Origin: Caldifarciminota bacterium 4484_18
Lineage (GTDB): Bacteria; Hydrothermota; UBA3073; NMUJ01
NCBI GenBank assembly: GCA_002256535.1
Contig: NMUJ01000008.1
Location: forward strand, 1 to 14,708
Length of the DNA: 14,708 bases
Direction: 5' to 3'
In this document: positions 1 through 7,603 of the stretch, in pieces
How the letters are laid out: every line of letters starts with the position of its first letter
Position numbering within the stretch: the stretch's first letter is position 1
The notes under the pieces: generated by a model
The model's database searches: none
What the model was told of the DNA's origin: nothing
What the model saw: the letters and a program-made list of their open reading frames with translations, nothing else
Program-made: the position numbers and the translations under genes

Positions 1-74
1 CCTTCACTCTCGGCATCGGCTAACATCTTTTCTACTTGCCGTTCAACCTCTTTGATTTTACCTATGATCTTCAT
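1..74 (-). CDS. Partial N-terminus of a charged coiled-coil protein, possibly V/A-type ATPase stalk subunit (AhaH/NtpF-like)
   Basis: Reading the minus strand from an ATG at 74 gives 24 codons, open to the window edge, beginning MKIIGKIKEVERQVEKMLAD. The pattern is amphipathic, rich in Glu and Lys with spaced hydrophobics, as in a helical stalk or coiled coil. The phrase 'KIKEVERQVEKM..DAE' resembles the N-terminus of peripheral-stalk subunits H/G of archaeal-type (V/A) ATPases. That resemblance is weak because so little is visible, and any membrane-associated coiled coil remains possible. There is no Shine-Dalgarno sequence. A promoter-like element sits so close that the transcript would be leaderless. 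The gene diverges from porB. Confidence 0.55.
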   Translation of the reverse strand, partial: MKIIGKIKEVERQVEKMLADAESE

Positions 75-83
75 GATAGGTTA

Positions 84-110
84 ATAATAAGAAAAATTCG
101 TATCAGTCAA
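84..110 (-). promoter_or_regulatory. Promoter for the divergent minus-strand gene
   Basis: On the minus strand, TTGACT (110-105) is followed after 15 bases by TATTAT (89-84). The first base of the -35 box lies 36 bases before the ATG at 74, so transcription would begin at or within a few bases of the start codon. The match is by eye only. Confidence 0.45.
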
Positions 111-122
111 TTCGTTATTTTA

Positions 123-150
123 TTGACAATTTGATCACCACACTCATTTT
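123..150 (+). promoter_or_regulatory. Promoter for the porB operon
   Basis: A perfect TTGACA lies at 123-128. The -10 region is poor (CATTTT at 145-150 after 16 bases). The -35 starts 34 bases before the porB ATG, so the start of transcription would fall on or next to the ATG. No Shine-Dalgarno is present, which fits a leaderless message. It lies back to back with the minus-strand -35 at 105-110, separated by 12 bases. Confidence 0.45.
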
Positions 151-156
151 TAAAAG

Positions 157-1071
157 ATGCGACTTACGATACCTGAAGAAGAAATTCTACAACCCGGGCA
201 CCTCGCATGTCAGGGATGTGCTGCAGTACTTTCCATACGGTATGCACTTAAGGCGCTTGGCCCCAAAACCGTGATGGTTATACCAGCCTGCTGTGTCACG
301 GTGATCGATGGCCCTTTCCCATATTCTTCGTATGGTGTACCCATCTATCACATAGCGTTTGCTGCAGCTGCTGCTGCAGCTTCAGGTATAAAAGCTGGCT
401 TACTTATGCGTGGTGATAAGGAGACACAGGTTATGGCATGGGCAGGTGATGGCGGTACATTTGATATAGGGATACAGGCGTTATCGGGGGCAGCTGAGCG
501 TAACGACGATATCATATATGTTTGTTACGATAACGAAGCATATATGAACACAGGTATACAGAGGAGCTCCGCCACCCCCAAACATGCGTGGACAACGACC
601 ACACCTGCACGTAACCCCAAAGAGGAGCCCAAAAAGGACATTACGGCAATCATGGTAGCACACAAAATTCCTTACGCAGCGACCGCCACAGTAGCTTATC
701 CCGAAGATATGATTCGTAAGTTCAAGAAGGCACGTGAGATACGGGGGTTGCGGTTTTTCCATATACTTGCACCATGCCCGGTGGGTTGGAGGGTACCCCC
801 TGAATATACCATACAGCTATCAAGGTTGGCCGTACAGACACGATATTTTCCGCTTTATGAGGTTGAAAATGGTGAAAACTGGCACCTTACGATGAAGGTA
901 CCCAAACCCAAACCAGTGGCTGAGTTTCTCAAACTCCAAGGTAGGTTCAGACATCTTACAGATGAACAAATAGCGGAGATACAGGCAGAAGTCGACCGTA
1001 GATGGGAAGCCCTCATGTCTAAAATAGGCCAAAGTAATGAAGGAGACCACCCTCCTGCAGGACGCAGTTGA
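157..1071 (+). CDS. porB: 2-oxoacid:ferredoxin oxidoreductase, beta subunit (pyruvate/2-oxoacid type)
   Basis: This is the thiamine-diphosphate-binding subunit of a cytoplasmic enzyme that converts a 2-oxoacid plus CoA to acyl-CoA and CO2 and passes electrons to ferredoxin. The TPP/Mg motif is visible as G97-D98-G99-G100 followed by Y-D-N at 124-126 and N131. Cysteines expected to hold the [4Fe-4S] cluster are C18 and C21 (CQGC), C45 or C46, and C207 in the family motif APCPVGW. At 304 residues it is normal for a separate beta subunit. The alpha, gamma and delta partners are not in the window, so the substrate (pyruvate, 2-oxoisovalerate or other) cannot be fixed. It is first in an overlapping operon: the last 35 bases are shared with punA. 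The ATG at 157 has no Shine-Dalgarno and lies right behind a promoter-like element. Confidence 0.9.
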   Translation: MRLTIPEEEILQPGHLACQGCAAVLSIRYALKALGPKTVMVIPACCVTVIDGPFPYSSYGVPIYHIAFAAAAAAASGIKAGLLMRGDKETQVMAWAGDGGTFDIGIQALSGAAERNDDIIYVCYDNEAYMNTGIQRSSATPKHAWTTTTPARNPKEEPKKDITAIMVAHKIPYAATATVAYPEDMIRKFKKAREIRGLRFFHILAPCPVGWRVPPEYTIQLSRLAVQTRYFPLYEVENGENWHLTMKVPKPKPVAEFLKLQGRFRHLTDEQIAEIQAEVDRRWEALMSKIGQSNEGDHPPAGRS

Positions 1072-1855
1072 TCATATCCGTGAAAAGAGCAACCTACAGC
1101 CTAAGATTGGTATAATTTTAGGTACTGGGGTAGGTAAGCTGAGTGAACAGGTTAAACACTCTGTTTGTATACCATATACTGAGATACCACATTTTCCAAC
1201 CCCTAAAGTGCATACGGGTAATCTAATCTTAGGATACCTCATGGATAAGCCTGTGGTTGTTATGCAGGGGCGTGTACATTACTATGAGGGCTATAGGCTG
1301 CGTGAGGTTACCTTCCCTATACGTGTTATGAAATGTCTGGGCATCCAGATTCTGATAATATCCAATGTAAGTGGTGGGTTGAACCCATCTTTTAAACCCG
1401 GTGATATCATGATCATTGTTGACCACATTAATCTATTGCCCGATAATCCGTTGCGTGGGATGATGGACGAAGAACCAGCTACTTCATTCGTCAACATGTA
1501 CAATGCTTATGACAGAGAGCTGGTGGAGCTTGCAGAACGTACTGGTGTGGAGGTTGGTGTATCTTTAGTGAAGGGCGTATATGTAGCTTTACAAGGGCCA
1601 AGCCTGGAAACACCTGCAGAGTACAGGATGTTGAGGCTGTTAGGTGCAGACGTGGTTGGTATGTCAACAGTACCCGAGGTTATAGTGGCTCGCCAATCCG
1701 GTATACGAGTGCTGGGGTTATCAATAATCACAAATATGGGGTACCCACAGGTTGAGGAAAAGGTATCATCAGATACCATAATAGCAGTAGCTAAGCATGC
1801 AACACCTAAATTGCTGAAAATAATAGAGAAGGTGGTTGAAAAATTAGATGTTTAG
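1037..1855 (+). CDS. punA: Purine nucleoside phosphorylase (trimeric class)
   Basis: It catalyses phosphorolysis of purine nucleosides to free base and (deoxy)ribose 1-phosphate in purine salvage. At 272 residues it is typical of the trimeric PNP/MTAP family. Residues matching known positions of human PNP are visible: the phosphate loop GTGVG (residues 29-33, with Thr where the human enzyme has Ser33), R79 and H81 in GRVHYYEG, E191 in PSLET (human E201), M209-S210 in GMSTVPE (human M219-S220) and N233 in ITN (human N243). The Glu plus Asn pair favours 6-oxopurines (inosine, guanosine) over adenosine. The ATG lies inside the end of porB, with AAGGAG just after it rather than before it, so translation is probably coupled to porB. 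Its stop overlaps the start of the bamD-like gene by 8 bases. Confidence 0.92.
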   Translation: MKETTLLQDAVDHIREKSNLQPKIGIILGTGVGKLSEQVKHSVCIPYTEIPHFPTPKVHTGNLILGYLMDKPVVVMQGRVHYYEGYRLREVTFPIRVMKCLGIQILIISNVSGGLNPSFKPGDIMIIVDHINLLPDNPLRGMMDEEPATSFVNMYNAYDRELVELAERTGVEVGVSLVKGVYVALQGPSLETPAEYRMLRLLGADVVGMSTVPEVIVARQSGIRVLGLSIITNMGYPQVEEKVSSDTIIAVAKHATPKLLKIIEKVVEKLDV

Positions 1856-2510
1856 GGTAGTATCTCTCTTAATATTGATAACAGTGGGGTTAGCCAGTTC
1901 ATGTAAAACGTTCGATGTACCTAAAAACTTGCCAGCTGATGAGCTGCTAACCTTAGGCAAAAGTCTGCTCGACAAAAAGCAGTACGAAGCGGCGGCTAAA
2001 ACTTTTGATTATTTGAAAACCCGTTACTTCTACACGTATTATGCGGAAGAAGCACATTATTATTTAGCAAAAACGTACTTCCTGTGGAACAAATACGAGC
2101 AGGCACTTACGGAGTACGAACTATTCCTCTCTTTATATCCTGAATCCTATTACTTAGAAGCTGTACAACTTGAGATGGCGATCTGTTATTACAAAATGGC
2201 ACCCATCCATGCGCTGGATCAAAGTTTCACAGAGAAAGCGCTTTCGATGTTTAATCAGTTCATTGAGGCTTTTCCCAACAGCTCACGTATAGATGAGGCT
2301 AAGAAATATCGTCAACTATGTATAGATAAGCTGGCTCTCAAAGATATAGCGGTGGCTAAATTCTATTTAAAAAATGGGCACCCCAAATCTGCGCTCATCT
2401 ATCTGCAAGAAGTGTTAGAAAAATACCCAGAGACTACACTGCGGGAAGAGGTGAAAGAGTTAATTGCCGAGTGTGAACATAGGTTACATGGTGAGATTCA
2501 AAAAAATTGA
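1848..2510 (+). CDS. bamD: BamD-like outer-membrane assembly lipoprotein with TPR repeats
   Basis: Residues 1-18 form a lipoprotein signal peptide ending at C19. The lipobox A-S-S-C is slightly atypical because Ala replaces Leu at -3. The mature protein is built from TPR-like helical pairs: 'LGKSLLDKKQYEAAAKTF' near residue 37, 'AEEAHYYLAKTYF' near 67, 'QALTEYELFLSLYPES' near 84, then further repeats near 125 and 175. This is the organisation of BamD/YfiO (ComL), which sits on the periplasmic face of the outer membrane and recruits substrates to BamA. The length of 220 residues is slightly short for the family. The ATG overlaps the punA stop and there is no Shine-Dalgarno, so coupled translation is likely. 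A generic TPR lipoprotein is the alternative, since BamA and other Bam parts are not in view. Confidence 0.75.
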   Translation: MFRVVSLLILITVGLASSCKTFDVPKNLPADELLTLGKSLLDKKQYEAAAKTFDYLKTRYFYTYYAEEAHYYLAKTYFLWNKYEQALTEYELFLSLYPESYYLEAVQLEMAICYYKMAPIHALDQSFTEKALSMFNQFIEAFPNSSRIDEAKKYRQLCIDKLALKDIAVAKFYLKNGHPKSALIYLQEVLEKYPETTLREEVKELIAECEHRLHGEIQKN

Positions 2511-2592
2511 TACATTATTCCAGCAACTGGCAGCTGGAGACCTACCACCCATTATTTTGCTACTAAAAGATGATACGTATAGTATATGGTGA
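2488..2592 (+). pseudogene. holA: N-terminal fragment of holA (DNA polymerase III delta), out of frame with the rest
   Basis: An ATG at 2488, overlapping the bamD stop by 23 bases, opens 34 codons before TGA at 2590. The peptide (MVRFKKIDTLFQQL..., then PPIILLLKDD) has the expected start of DNA polymerase III delta: a short amphipathic helix followed by a hydrophobic first strand ending in a '[L]GDDPY'-like turn, here KDDTY. The main delta frame starts at 2570 in the +1 frame, and the two frames overlap from 2567 to 2589. Overlap with the upstream stop matches the style of this operon, so 2488 is the likely original start. Joining the two pieces directly would still lack roughly 15-25 residues that lie between these blocks in E. 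coli and Thermotoga HolA. The lesion is therefore best explained by a small out-of-frame deletion or an assembly error. Confidence 0.65.
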
Positions 2593-3397
2593 TGAGATAG
2601 ATGCCCATACGTTGGACTTCCTCCGTATGCCGCCATCTCTATCTGAGCGGAAAATCATGGTGATAAAGAGGTGTCACGAGATACGGAAAGCAGAAGCAAG
2701 GCTCGCACTTTTCAAATACGTAGAGAAACCTATCCCCACCAGCATACTATTGTTATCGTCGGAGGCGAAACTGGATACATCGCTTTTGAGAGATCTCGCC
2801 AATAAGCTCAGACCATATACGTACTACTCGTTTACACCATTTAGACGAGGATTACGTGAATGGGTTGTCGAGTACTGCCGATCTTACAATAAGCAGATTA
2901 CAGAGAAGGCAACTGAGCTACTTACCCTGACAGTGGGTGAAGATAAACAGATGTTAGCAACTGAAATCGACAAAATTATACTTTTAACGAGCGAGAAAGA
3001 GATTATTGATGAACAAGATGTGGCTAACGCAACTACTGTAGGGTATACATCATTTCACGAATTTACGAAGCATCTGGGTATTAAAAATCTCACAAGGGCG
3101 TTCATCGCATTATCACAGATGATCGAACAGGGTGAAAACCTGCACCAGCTATGGGCATTTATGCGTAGGAAGTTCATGCATCTGCTACTCCTGAAGTCTA
3201 TATCAGAATACGAAAGAAGAGAATATCTCTCTAACTATACACAATACCAGCAGATAGAACGTCGCAAGGAGATAGAGACATGGAACGTAAAAGAGTTGGA
3301 AAAGGCTATCACGATGATGTATGAACATGAGACGCAGATAAAACGCGGTATATTGCCTATAGATATAGCATTGAAGGAAATTTTGGTAAAGTTGTGA
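2570..3397 (+). CDS. holA: DNA polymerase III, delta subunit (main part, N-terminally disrupted)
   Basis: Delta is the clamp-loader wrench that opens the beta sliding clamp. From the ATG at 2570 the 275-residue frame reads through the family pattern: 'IRIVYGDEIDAHTLDFL' (second strand and helix of the AAA-like domain), 'PSLSERKIMVIK' near residues 22-33, where the hydrophobic clamp-binding element sits in known delta proteins, 'SILLLSSE', 'FRRGLREWVVEYCR', 'ITEKATELLTLTVGEDKQMLATEIDKI' (helical lid) and the C-terminal collar helices to the end. The usual length is about 320-345 residues. The missing N-terminal part lies in another frame at 2488-2592. Whether the downstream piece is translated alone from 2570 (AAAAG just before the ATG is weak) is unknown. 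It is last in the porB operon. Confidence 0.8.
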   Translation: MIRIVYGDEIDAHTLDFLRMPPSLSERKIMVIKRCHEIRKAEARLALFKYVEKPIPTSILLLSSEAKLDTSLLRDLANKLRPYTYYSFTPFRRGLREWVVEYCRSYNKQITEKATELLTLTVGEDKQMLATEIDKIILLTSEKEIIDEQDVANATTVGYTSFHEFTKHLGIKNLTRAFIALSQMIEQGENLHQLWAFMRRKFMHLLLLKSISEYERREYLSNYTQYQQIERRKEIETWNVKELEKAITMMYEHETQIKRGILPIDIALKEILVKL

Positions 3398-3405
3398 TTC
3401 AACAC

Positions 3406-3433
3406 TTGCCAACTTCCGACCTTAGATTATATT
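3406..3433 (+). promoter_or_regulatory. Promoter upstream of rpoC
   Basis: TTGCCA (3406-3411) and TATATT (3428-3433) are separated by 16 bases in the short spacer between holA and rpoC. Transcription would start near 3440, giving an untranslated leader of about 55 bases with a strong Shine-Dalgarno. No terminator was seen after holA, so read-through from upstream is also possible. Confidence 0.4.
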
Positions 3434-3486
3434 ATAAGTGCAGTAGTTGATGGGATTTTTAGTAAACGGTAAGTTAAGTTAATGAA

Positions 3487-3494
3487 AAGGAGGG
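3487..3494 (+). promoter_or_regulatory. Ribosome binding site that decides the rpoC start
   Basis: AAGGAGGG lies between two in-frame ATGs, at 3482 and 3497. It cannot serve the first, and it sits 3 bases before the second. Other Shine-Dalgarno-led genes in this window also show short spacers (4 bases at 14364, 5 bases at 13281), so 3497 is preferred as the start. Confidence 0.55.
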
Positions 3495-3496
3495 AG

Positions 3497-6400
3497 ATGG
3501 AGGATATTAATTTATTAAAAATAAGTCCACATAAATTGAAGGAAGAGGAAGCTTTAAGGCCTCAAGATATTGAAGGTATAATGATAAGGCTTACCTCACC
3601 AGAGGAGATACTCGAATGGTCCTATGGTGAGGTGAAGAAGCCTGACACCATTAACTATCGTACACAGAGGCCGGAACGTGATGGCCTCTTCTGTGAACGC
3701 ATATTTGGCCCCGTACGGGATTATGAATGTAGTTGTGGTAAATATAAAGGATTAAAATACAGAGGTACTGTCTGTGAAAGATGTAAAGTTGAGGTTACCT
3801 CATCCAGAGTACGTAGGGAACGTATGGGGCATATCACGCTCGCTGCACCAGTGGCTCACATATGGTTTTATAAGATACCGCCTTCGCGCATGGGATTGTT
3901 ACTCGATATGAGCGTAAAGGATCTCGAACGTATCATATATTATGAAGCCTATGTAGTACTTGATCCGGGTAATACCGGGTTGACACGTGGTCAGATCATC
4001 ACCGAAGAGGAATATCAAGAGATCATGAAGCATAAACCAGCACACTTCCGTGCCGGTATGGGAGCTGAAGCACTCGATGAGCTGCTACGTGAGTTAGATC
4101 TTAATGAAATGGCGATCGACCTCCGTACTCTCATAATGCACGAGACTTCCGAAAGTAAACGCAAAAAGTTGCTCAAAAAGCTACAGGTTGTGGAAGCATT
4201 TCGTGAATCCAAGATACGGCCGGAATGGATGATACTTAAGGTATTACCGGTTATACCACCAGACCTGCGGATATTGGTACCATTGGAGGGTGGTAGATAC
4301 GCAACCTCCGACCTCAACAACTTATACAAAAGAGTTATCACACGCAATAATAGGTTGAAAAACCTCTTAGAATATAGAGCGCCAGAGGTTGTGATAAAGA
4401 ATGAGAAACGTATGTTGCAGGAGGCGGTTGATGCATTACTCGATAACGCACGTAAGGAGCGTCCAGTACTTGGTCGCGGTAACAGGCCACTCAAATCGCT
4501 AACCGACAACCTTCGAGGCAAACAGGGTAGGTTTCGCAGAAACTTACTTGGTAAACGAGTCGACTATTCTGGTAGGGCCGTAATCGTGGTAGGGCCTAAG
4601 CTCAAACTCTATGAGTGCGGATTACCTAAGAAGATGGCGATCGAGCTCTTCCGTCCCTTTATAATCTATGAGCTACACAAAAGGGGAATCGCCCCTACCA
4701 TTCGACAGGCACGAAACATGATAGACGACAGAGAAGATATCGTATGGGAGATACTCGAAGATGTGGTTAAGAACTATCCAGTATGGCTCAACCGTGCACC
4801 TACCTTACATCGTGTTAGCATCCAAGCGTTCTACCCCAAGCTCATAGAGGGTGAGGCAATCCAGTTACATCCTCTTGTGTGTCCTCCATACAACGCAGAT
4901 TTTGATGGCGATCAGATGGCGGTTCATGTACCACTATCTTTTGAGGCACAGATAGAATCCCATACCTTGATGTTGGCACCCAATAACCTATTGTCACCCG
5001 CACATGGTGACCCATTAACTGTACCTACACGTGATATAGTGCTCGGTATATATTGGTTAACAGGCGAAAAACCTGGCGTTAAGGGTGAAGGAGGCTACTT
5101 CGATACACTCGAGGAGATCGAAAATGCAGTATATCATGGAAGTATCGACATTCATGCACGTATCAAATACAAATGGGAAGGCGAATGGATCGAAACAACA
5201 CCTGGTAGGGTGATCTTCAACTCACTTTTACCAAAGGGTATGCCATATGTGAATGAGGTGGTAGACGCCAAGAAACTCGCAGAAATCGAAAAAGAAGTTA
5301 TACTCAAGTATGGTACAGATGTAGCAACTGAATTCCTGGATAAGGTCAAAGAGATAGGCTTCGAATACGCTACCATCTCAGGTATAACGCTTGGTGTTGA
5401 TGATATGATAAGAATACCTGAGAAGCAAAAGATTATAGAGGAAGCGTTGAGGGAGATCGAAGCCATCGAACGTGATTATAGGGAAGGTAGGATTACCGAA
5501 AGTGAACGTTACAACCATGTAATCGATGCATGGAGTAAAGTACAGGAGACGATTGAAACTAAAACAGTTGAAATGTTATCCCGAGATCAGGAGGGGTTCA
5601 ACCCATTCTATATGATGGCGCTGTCTGGTGCACGTGGTAGAATCGATCAGGTACGTCAAATCGTAGGTATGCGTGGGCTCATGGAGAGACCGCGTCGTCG
5701 TGCCACCGGTGGTACAGGAGGTGAAACCATTGAAGTGCCTATACTTTCTTCACTAAGTGAGGGGTTAAATGTATTGGAGTACTTCATATCCACTTATGGT
5801 GCACGTAAGGGGCAAACAGATACTGCGTTAAAGACAGCTGAATCTGGTTACCTTACACGTAAGCTGGTAGATGTAGCCCAAGATGTGATAGTACGTGAGG
5901 AAGACTGTGGTACTACAAAGGGTATCGAAATAACTGCAATAAAAGAGGGGGAGGAGATCATCGAGCCTCTAAGTGAGCGTATCAAAGGTAGGATAGCGCT
6001 TGAGGATATAGTAGATCCCTACACTAATGAGGTATTAGTACATGCAAACGAGGAGATAAGCGATAAAAAGGCAATCGAGATAGAGAAACGTGGCATAGAG
6101 AAGGTGTTGGTACGTTCACCTTTGACATGCGAAACTAAATATGGGGTATGCCGTAAATGTTACGGACGTGACTTCGCTACTGGTAAGCTTGTGCGATTAG
6201 GTGAAGCTGTTGGTATCGTAGCGGCTCAAAGTATCGGTGAACCCGGTACTCAGTTAACCTTACGTACGTTCCATACGGGGGGAGCAGCCGCCCGCATGGC
6301 AGCTGAAAGCGAGAAAACGGCACCGTTTGATGGTGTCGTACGGTTAAAAGACGTACGTACTGGTGTACGTAAAGATGGTGTCAAGATTGTCCTATCACGT

Positions 6401-7603
6401 GAAGGTAAAATGAAAGTGGAAAGCAAAAAGCATGGTGTACGAGAGTTCTCCATCCCCTATGGGGCAGCACTTAATGTTAAAGACGGGGAGCGGGTAAAGG
6501 AAGGCAATAGATTGTTCGAATGGGACCCCTACGCTTTCTCCATACTGGCAGAAGCCAAGGGTATAGTGAAGTTTGAAGGCTTTATGGAGAACGTCACATA
6601 TAGGTTGGAATATGACGAACGTACACAGAGGAAACAACCTGTAATAATCGAACATAGGCGTGTACATCCAAAAGTACTCATAATGCAAGGAAATAAGGTG
6701 GTACAAGAGATGTACATGCCACGTAGTGCTTACATATTTGTTAAGGAAGGTGAGCATGTGGTGCCGGGCGACTTAATCGCAAAGGTACCCACGTCGATAT
6801 CAAGAGCTTGGGATATAACCGGTGGATTGCCGAGGGTGGTTGAGTTATTTGAAGCACGTAAACCGGACGATCCAGCGGTTATATCAGAGATAGATGGATG
6901 GGTGAGATTTGATAAGCCTCAAAAAGATGCATGGGTAATCGTAGTGCAAGGGCATGGCATGGAGAGAAAGTATCGCATACCATATGAAAAATACTTACTC
7001 GTGTGGGAAGGCAGGGAGGTGAAAGCGGGTGAAAAACTATGTGTTGGCGATATCAACCCCCACGATATATTACGTGCTAAAGGTGTGTTAGCTGTACAGG
7101 AGTTCTTGTTACAGGAGATACAAAAAGTCTATAGGTTGCAAAAGGTACGTATAAACGATAAACATATAGAGATTATAATTCGACAGATGTTGTCAAAGGT
7201 TGAAATCATAGATCCTGGTGATACGAAATTCATAAGGGAAGAGATCGTAGATCGTGTAAAAGTCGAGGAAGAGAATAACCGAATCGAAAAGATGGGCGGT
7301 AGAAGGGCAACGTTTCGACCCTTACTTCTTGGAATATCGAGGGCATCACTTGTTACCGAGAGCTTTATATCAGCGGCTTCATTCCAAGAGACAGCACATG
7401 TATTAGCAGATGCAGCAATCAGGGGAAAGCTTGACGAGTTACGAGGTATCAAGGAAAACGTTATAGTAGGTAACCTTATACCTGCAGGTACTGGAGCATT
7501 GCAGTTCCGTGAAATAGAAGTGGCCCCCCCCCCTTCAGTGAAGGAACTCGAACGCGAAGAGGTTAAATCCGAAGCACTTGACGACGATTCGAAAGATAAG
7601 TGA
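3497..7603 (+). CDS. rpoC: DNA-directed RNA polymerase, beta' subunit
   Basis: This is the catalytic large subunit of RNA polymerase, 1368 residues from this start. The N-terminus MEDINLLKIS and 'SYGEVKKPDTINYRT' are family-typical. The first zinc site is C78-x-C80 and C93-x2-C96. The metal-binding loop of the active centre is NADFDGDQM at 466-474, with D468, D470 and D472. The second zinc site uses C804, C878, C885 and C888. The bridge/trigger region follows (GIVAAQSIGEPGTQLTLRTF), with an SBHM-type insert and the conserved 'ITGGLPRVVELFEAR'. Length and motifs indicate an intact gene. rpoB is not upstream; holA is, 99 bases away from this start. The stop overlaps the next small gene by one base (TGATG). 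An in-frame ATG at 3482 would add five residues. A run of ten C near the 3' end encodes prolines. Confidence 0.97.
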   Translation: MEDINLLKISPHKLKEEEALRPQDIEGIMIRLTSPEEILEWSYGEVKKPDTINYRTQRPERDGLFCERIFGPVRDYECSCGKYKGLKYRGTVCERCKVEVTSSRVRRERMGHITLAAPVAHIWFYKIPPSRMGLLLDMSVKDLERIIYYEAYVVLDPGNTGLTRGQIITEEEYQEIMKHKPAHFRAGMGAEALDELLRELDLNEMAIDLRTLIMHETSESKRKKLLKKLQVVEAFRESKIRPEWMILKVLPVIPPDLRILVPLEGGRYATSDLNNLYKRVITRNNRLKNLLEYRAPEVVIKNEKRMLQEAVDALLDNARKERPVLGRGNRPLKSLTDNLRGKQGRFRRNLLGKRVDYSGRAVIVVGPKLKLYECGLPKKMAIELFRPFIIYELHKRGIAPTIRQARNMIDDREDIVWEILEDVVKNYPVWLNRAPTLHRVSIQAFYPKLIEGEAIQLHPLVCPPYNADFDGDQMAVHVPLSFEAQIESHTLMLAPNNLLSPAHGDPLTVPTRDIVLGIYWLTGEKPGVKGEGGYFDTLEEIENAVYHGSIDIHARIKYKWEGEWIETTPGRVIFNSLLPKGMPYVNEVVDAKKLAEIEKEVILKYGTDVATEFLDKVKEIGFEYATISGITLGVDDMIRIPEKQKIIEEALREIEAIERDYREGRITESERYNHVIDAWSKVQETIETKTVEMLSRDQEGFNPFYMMALSGARGRIDQVRQIVGMRGLMERPRRRATGGTGGETIEVPILSSLSEGLNVLEYFISTYGARKGQTDTALKTAESGYLTRKLVDVAQDVIVREEDCGTTKGIEITAIKEGEEIIEPLSERIKGRIALEDIVDPYTNEVLVHANEEISDKKAIEIEKRGIEKVLVRSPLTCETKYGVCRKCYGRDFATGKLVRLGEAVGIVAAQSIGEPGTQLTLRTFHTGGAAARMAAESEKTAPFDGVVRLKDVRTGVRKDGVKIVLSREGKMKVESKKHGVREFSIPYGAALNVKDGERVKEGNRLFEWDPYAFSILAEAKGIVKFEGFMENVTYRLEYDERTQRKQPVIIEHRRVHPKVLIMQGNKVVQEMYMPRSAYIFVKEGEHVVPGDLIAKVPTSISRAWDITGGLPRVVELFEARKPDDPAVISEIDGWVRFDKPQKDAWVIVVQGHGMERKYRIPYEKYLLVWEGREVKAGEKLCVGDINPHDILRAKGVLAVQEFLLQEIQKVYRLQKVRINDKHIEIIIRQMLSKVEIIDPGDTKFIREEIVDRVKVEEENNRIEKMGGRRATFRPLLLGISRASLVTESFISAASFQETAHVLADAAIRGKLDELRGIKENVIVGNLIPAGTGALQFREIEVAPPPSVKELEREEVKSEALDDDSKDK
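7524..7533 (+). repeat. Homopolymer run of ten C inside rpoC
   Basis: Ten consecutive C encode part of Ala-Pro-Pro-Pro in the poorly conserved C-terminal tail of beta', about 23 codons before the stop. A one-base slip would alter only that tail. Runs of this length are also common places for sequencing error. Confidence 0.9.

Noticed and set aside
2564..2592. Programmed +1 frameshift at TGG-TGA in holA, as in prfB
   Set aside because: Trp tRNA re-pairing from TGG to GGT is poor, there is no upstream Shine-Dalgarno-like stimulator, and frame joining would still leave residues missing.
4015..4521. Long open minus-strand frame inside rpoC
   Set aside because: It is antisense to a conserved core region of beta', has a Ser/Arg-rich shadow composition and lacks family features.
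6330..6380. Dense GTAC/ACGTAC strings in rpoC as a possible repeat or protein-binding array
   Set aside because: They fall at Val-Arg, Arg-Thr and similar codon pairs and recur through all genes, so they reflect codon preference.
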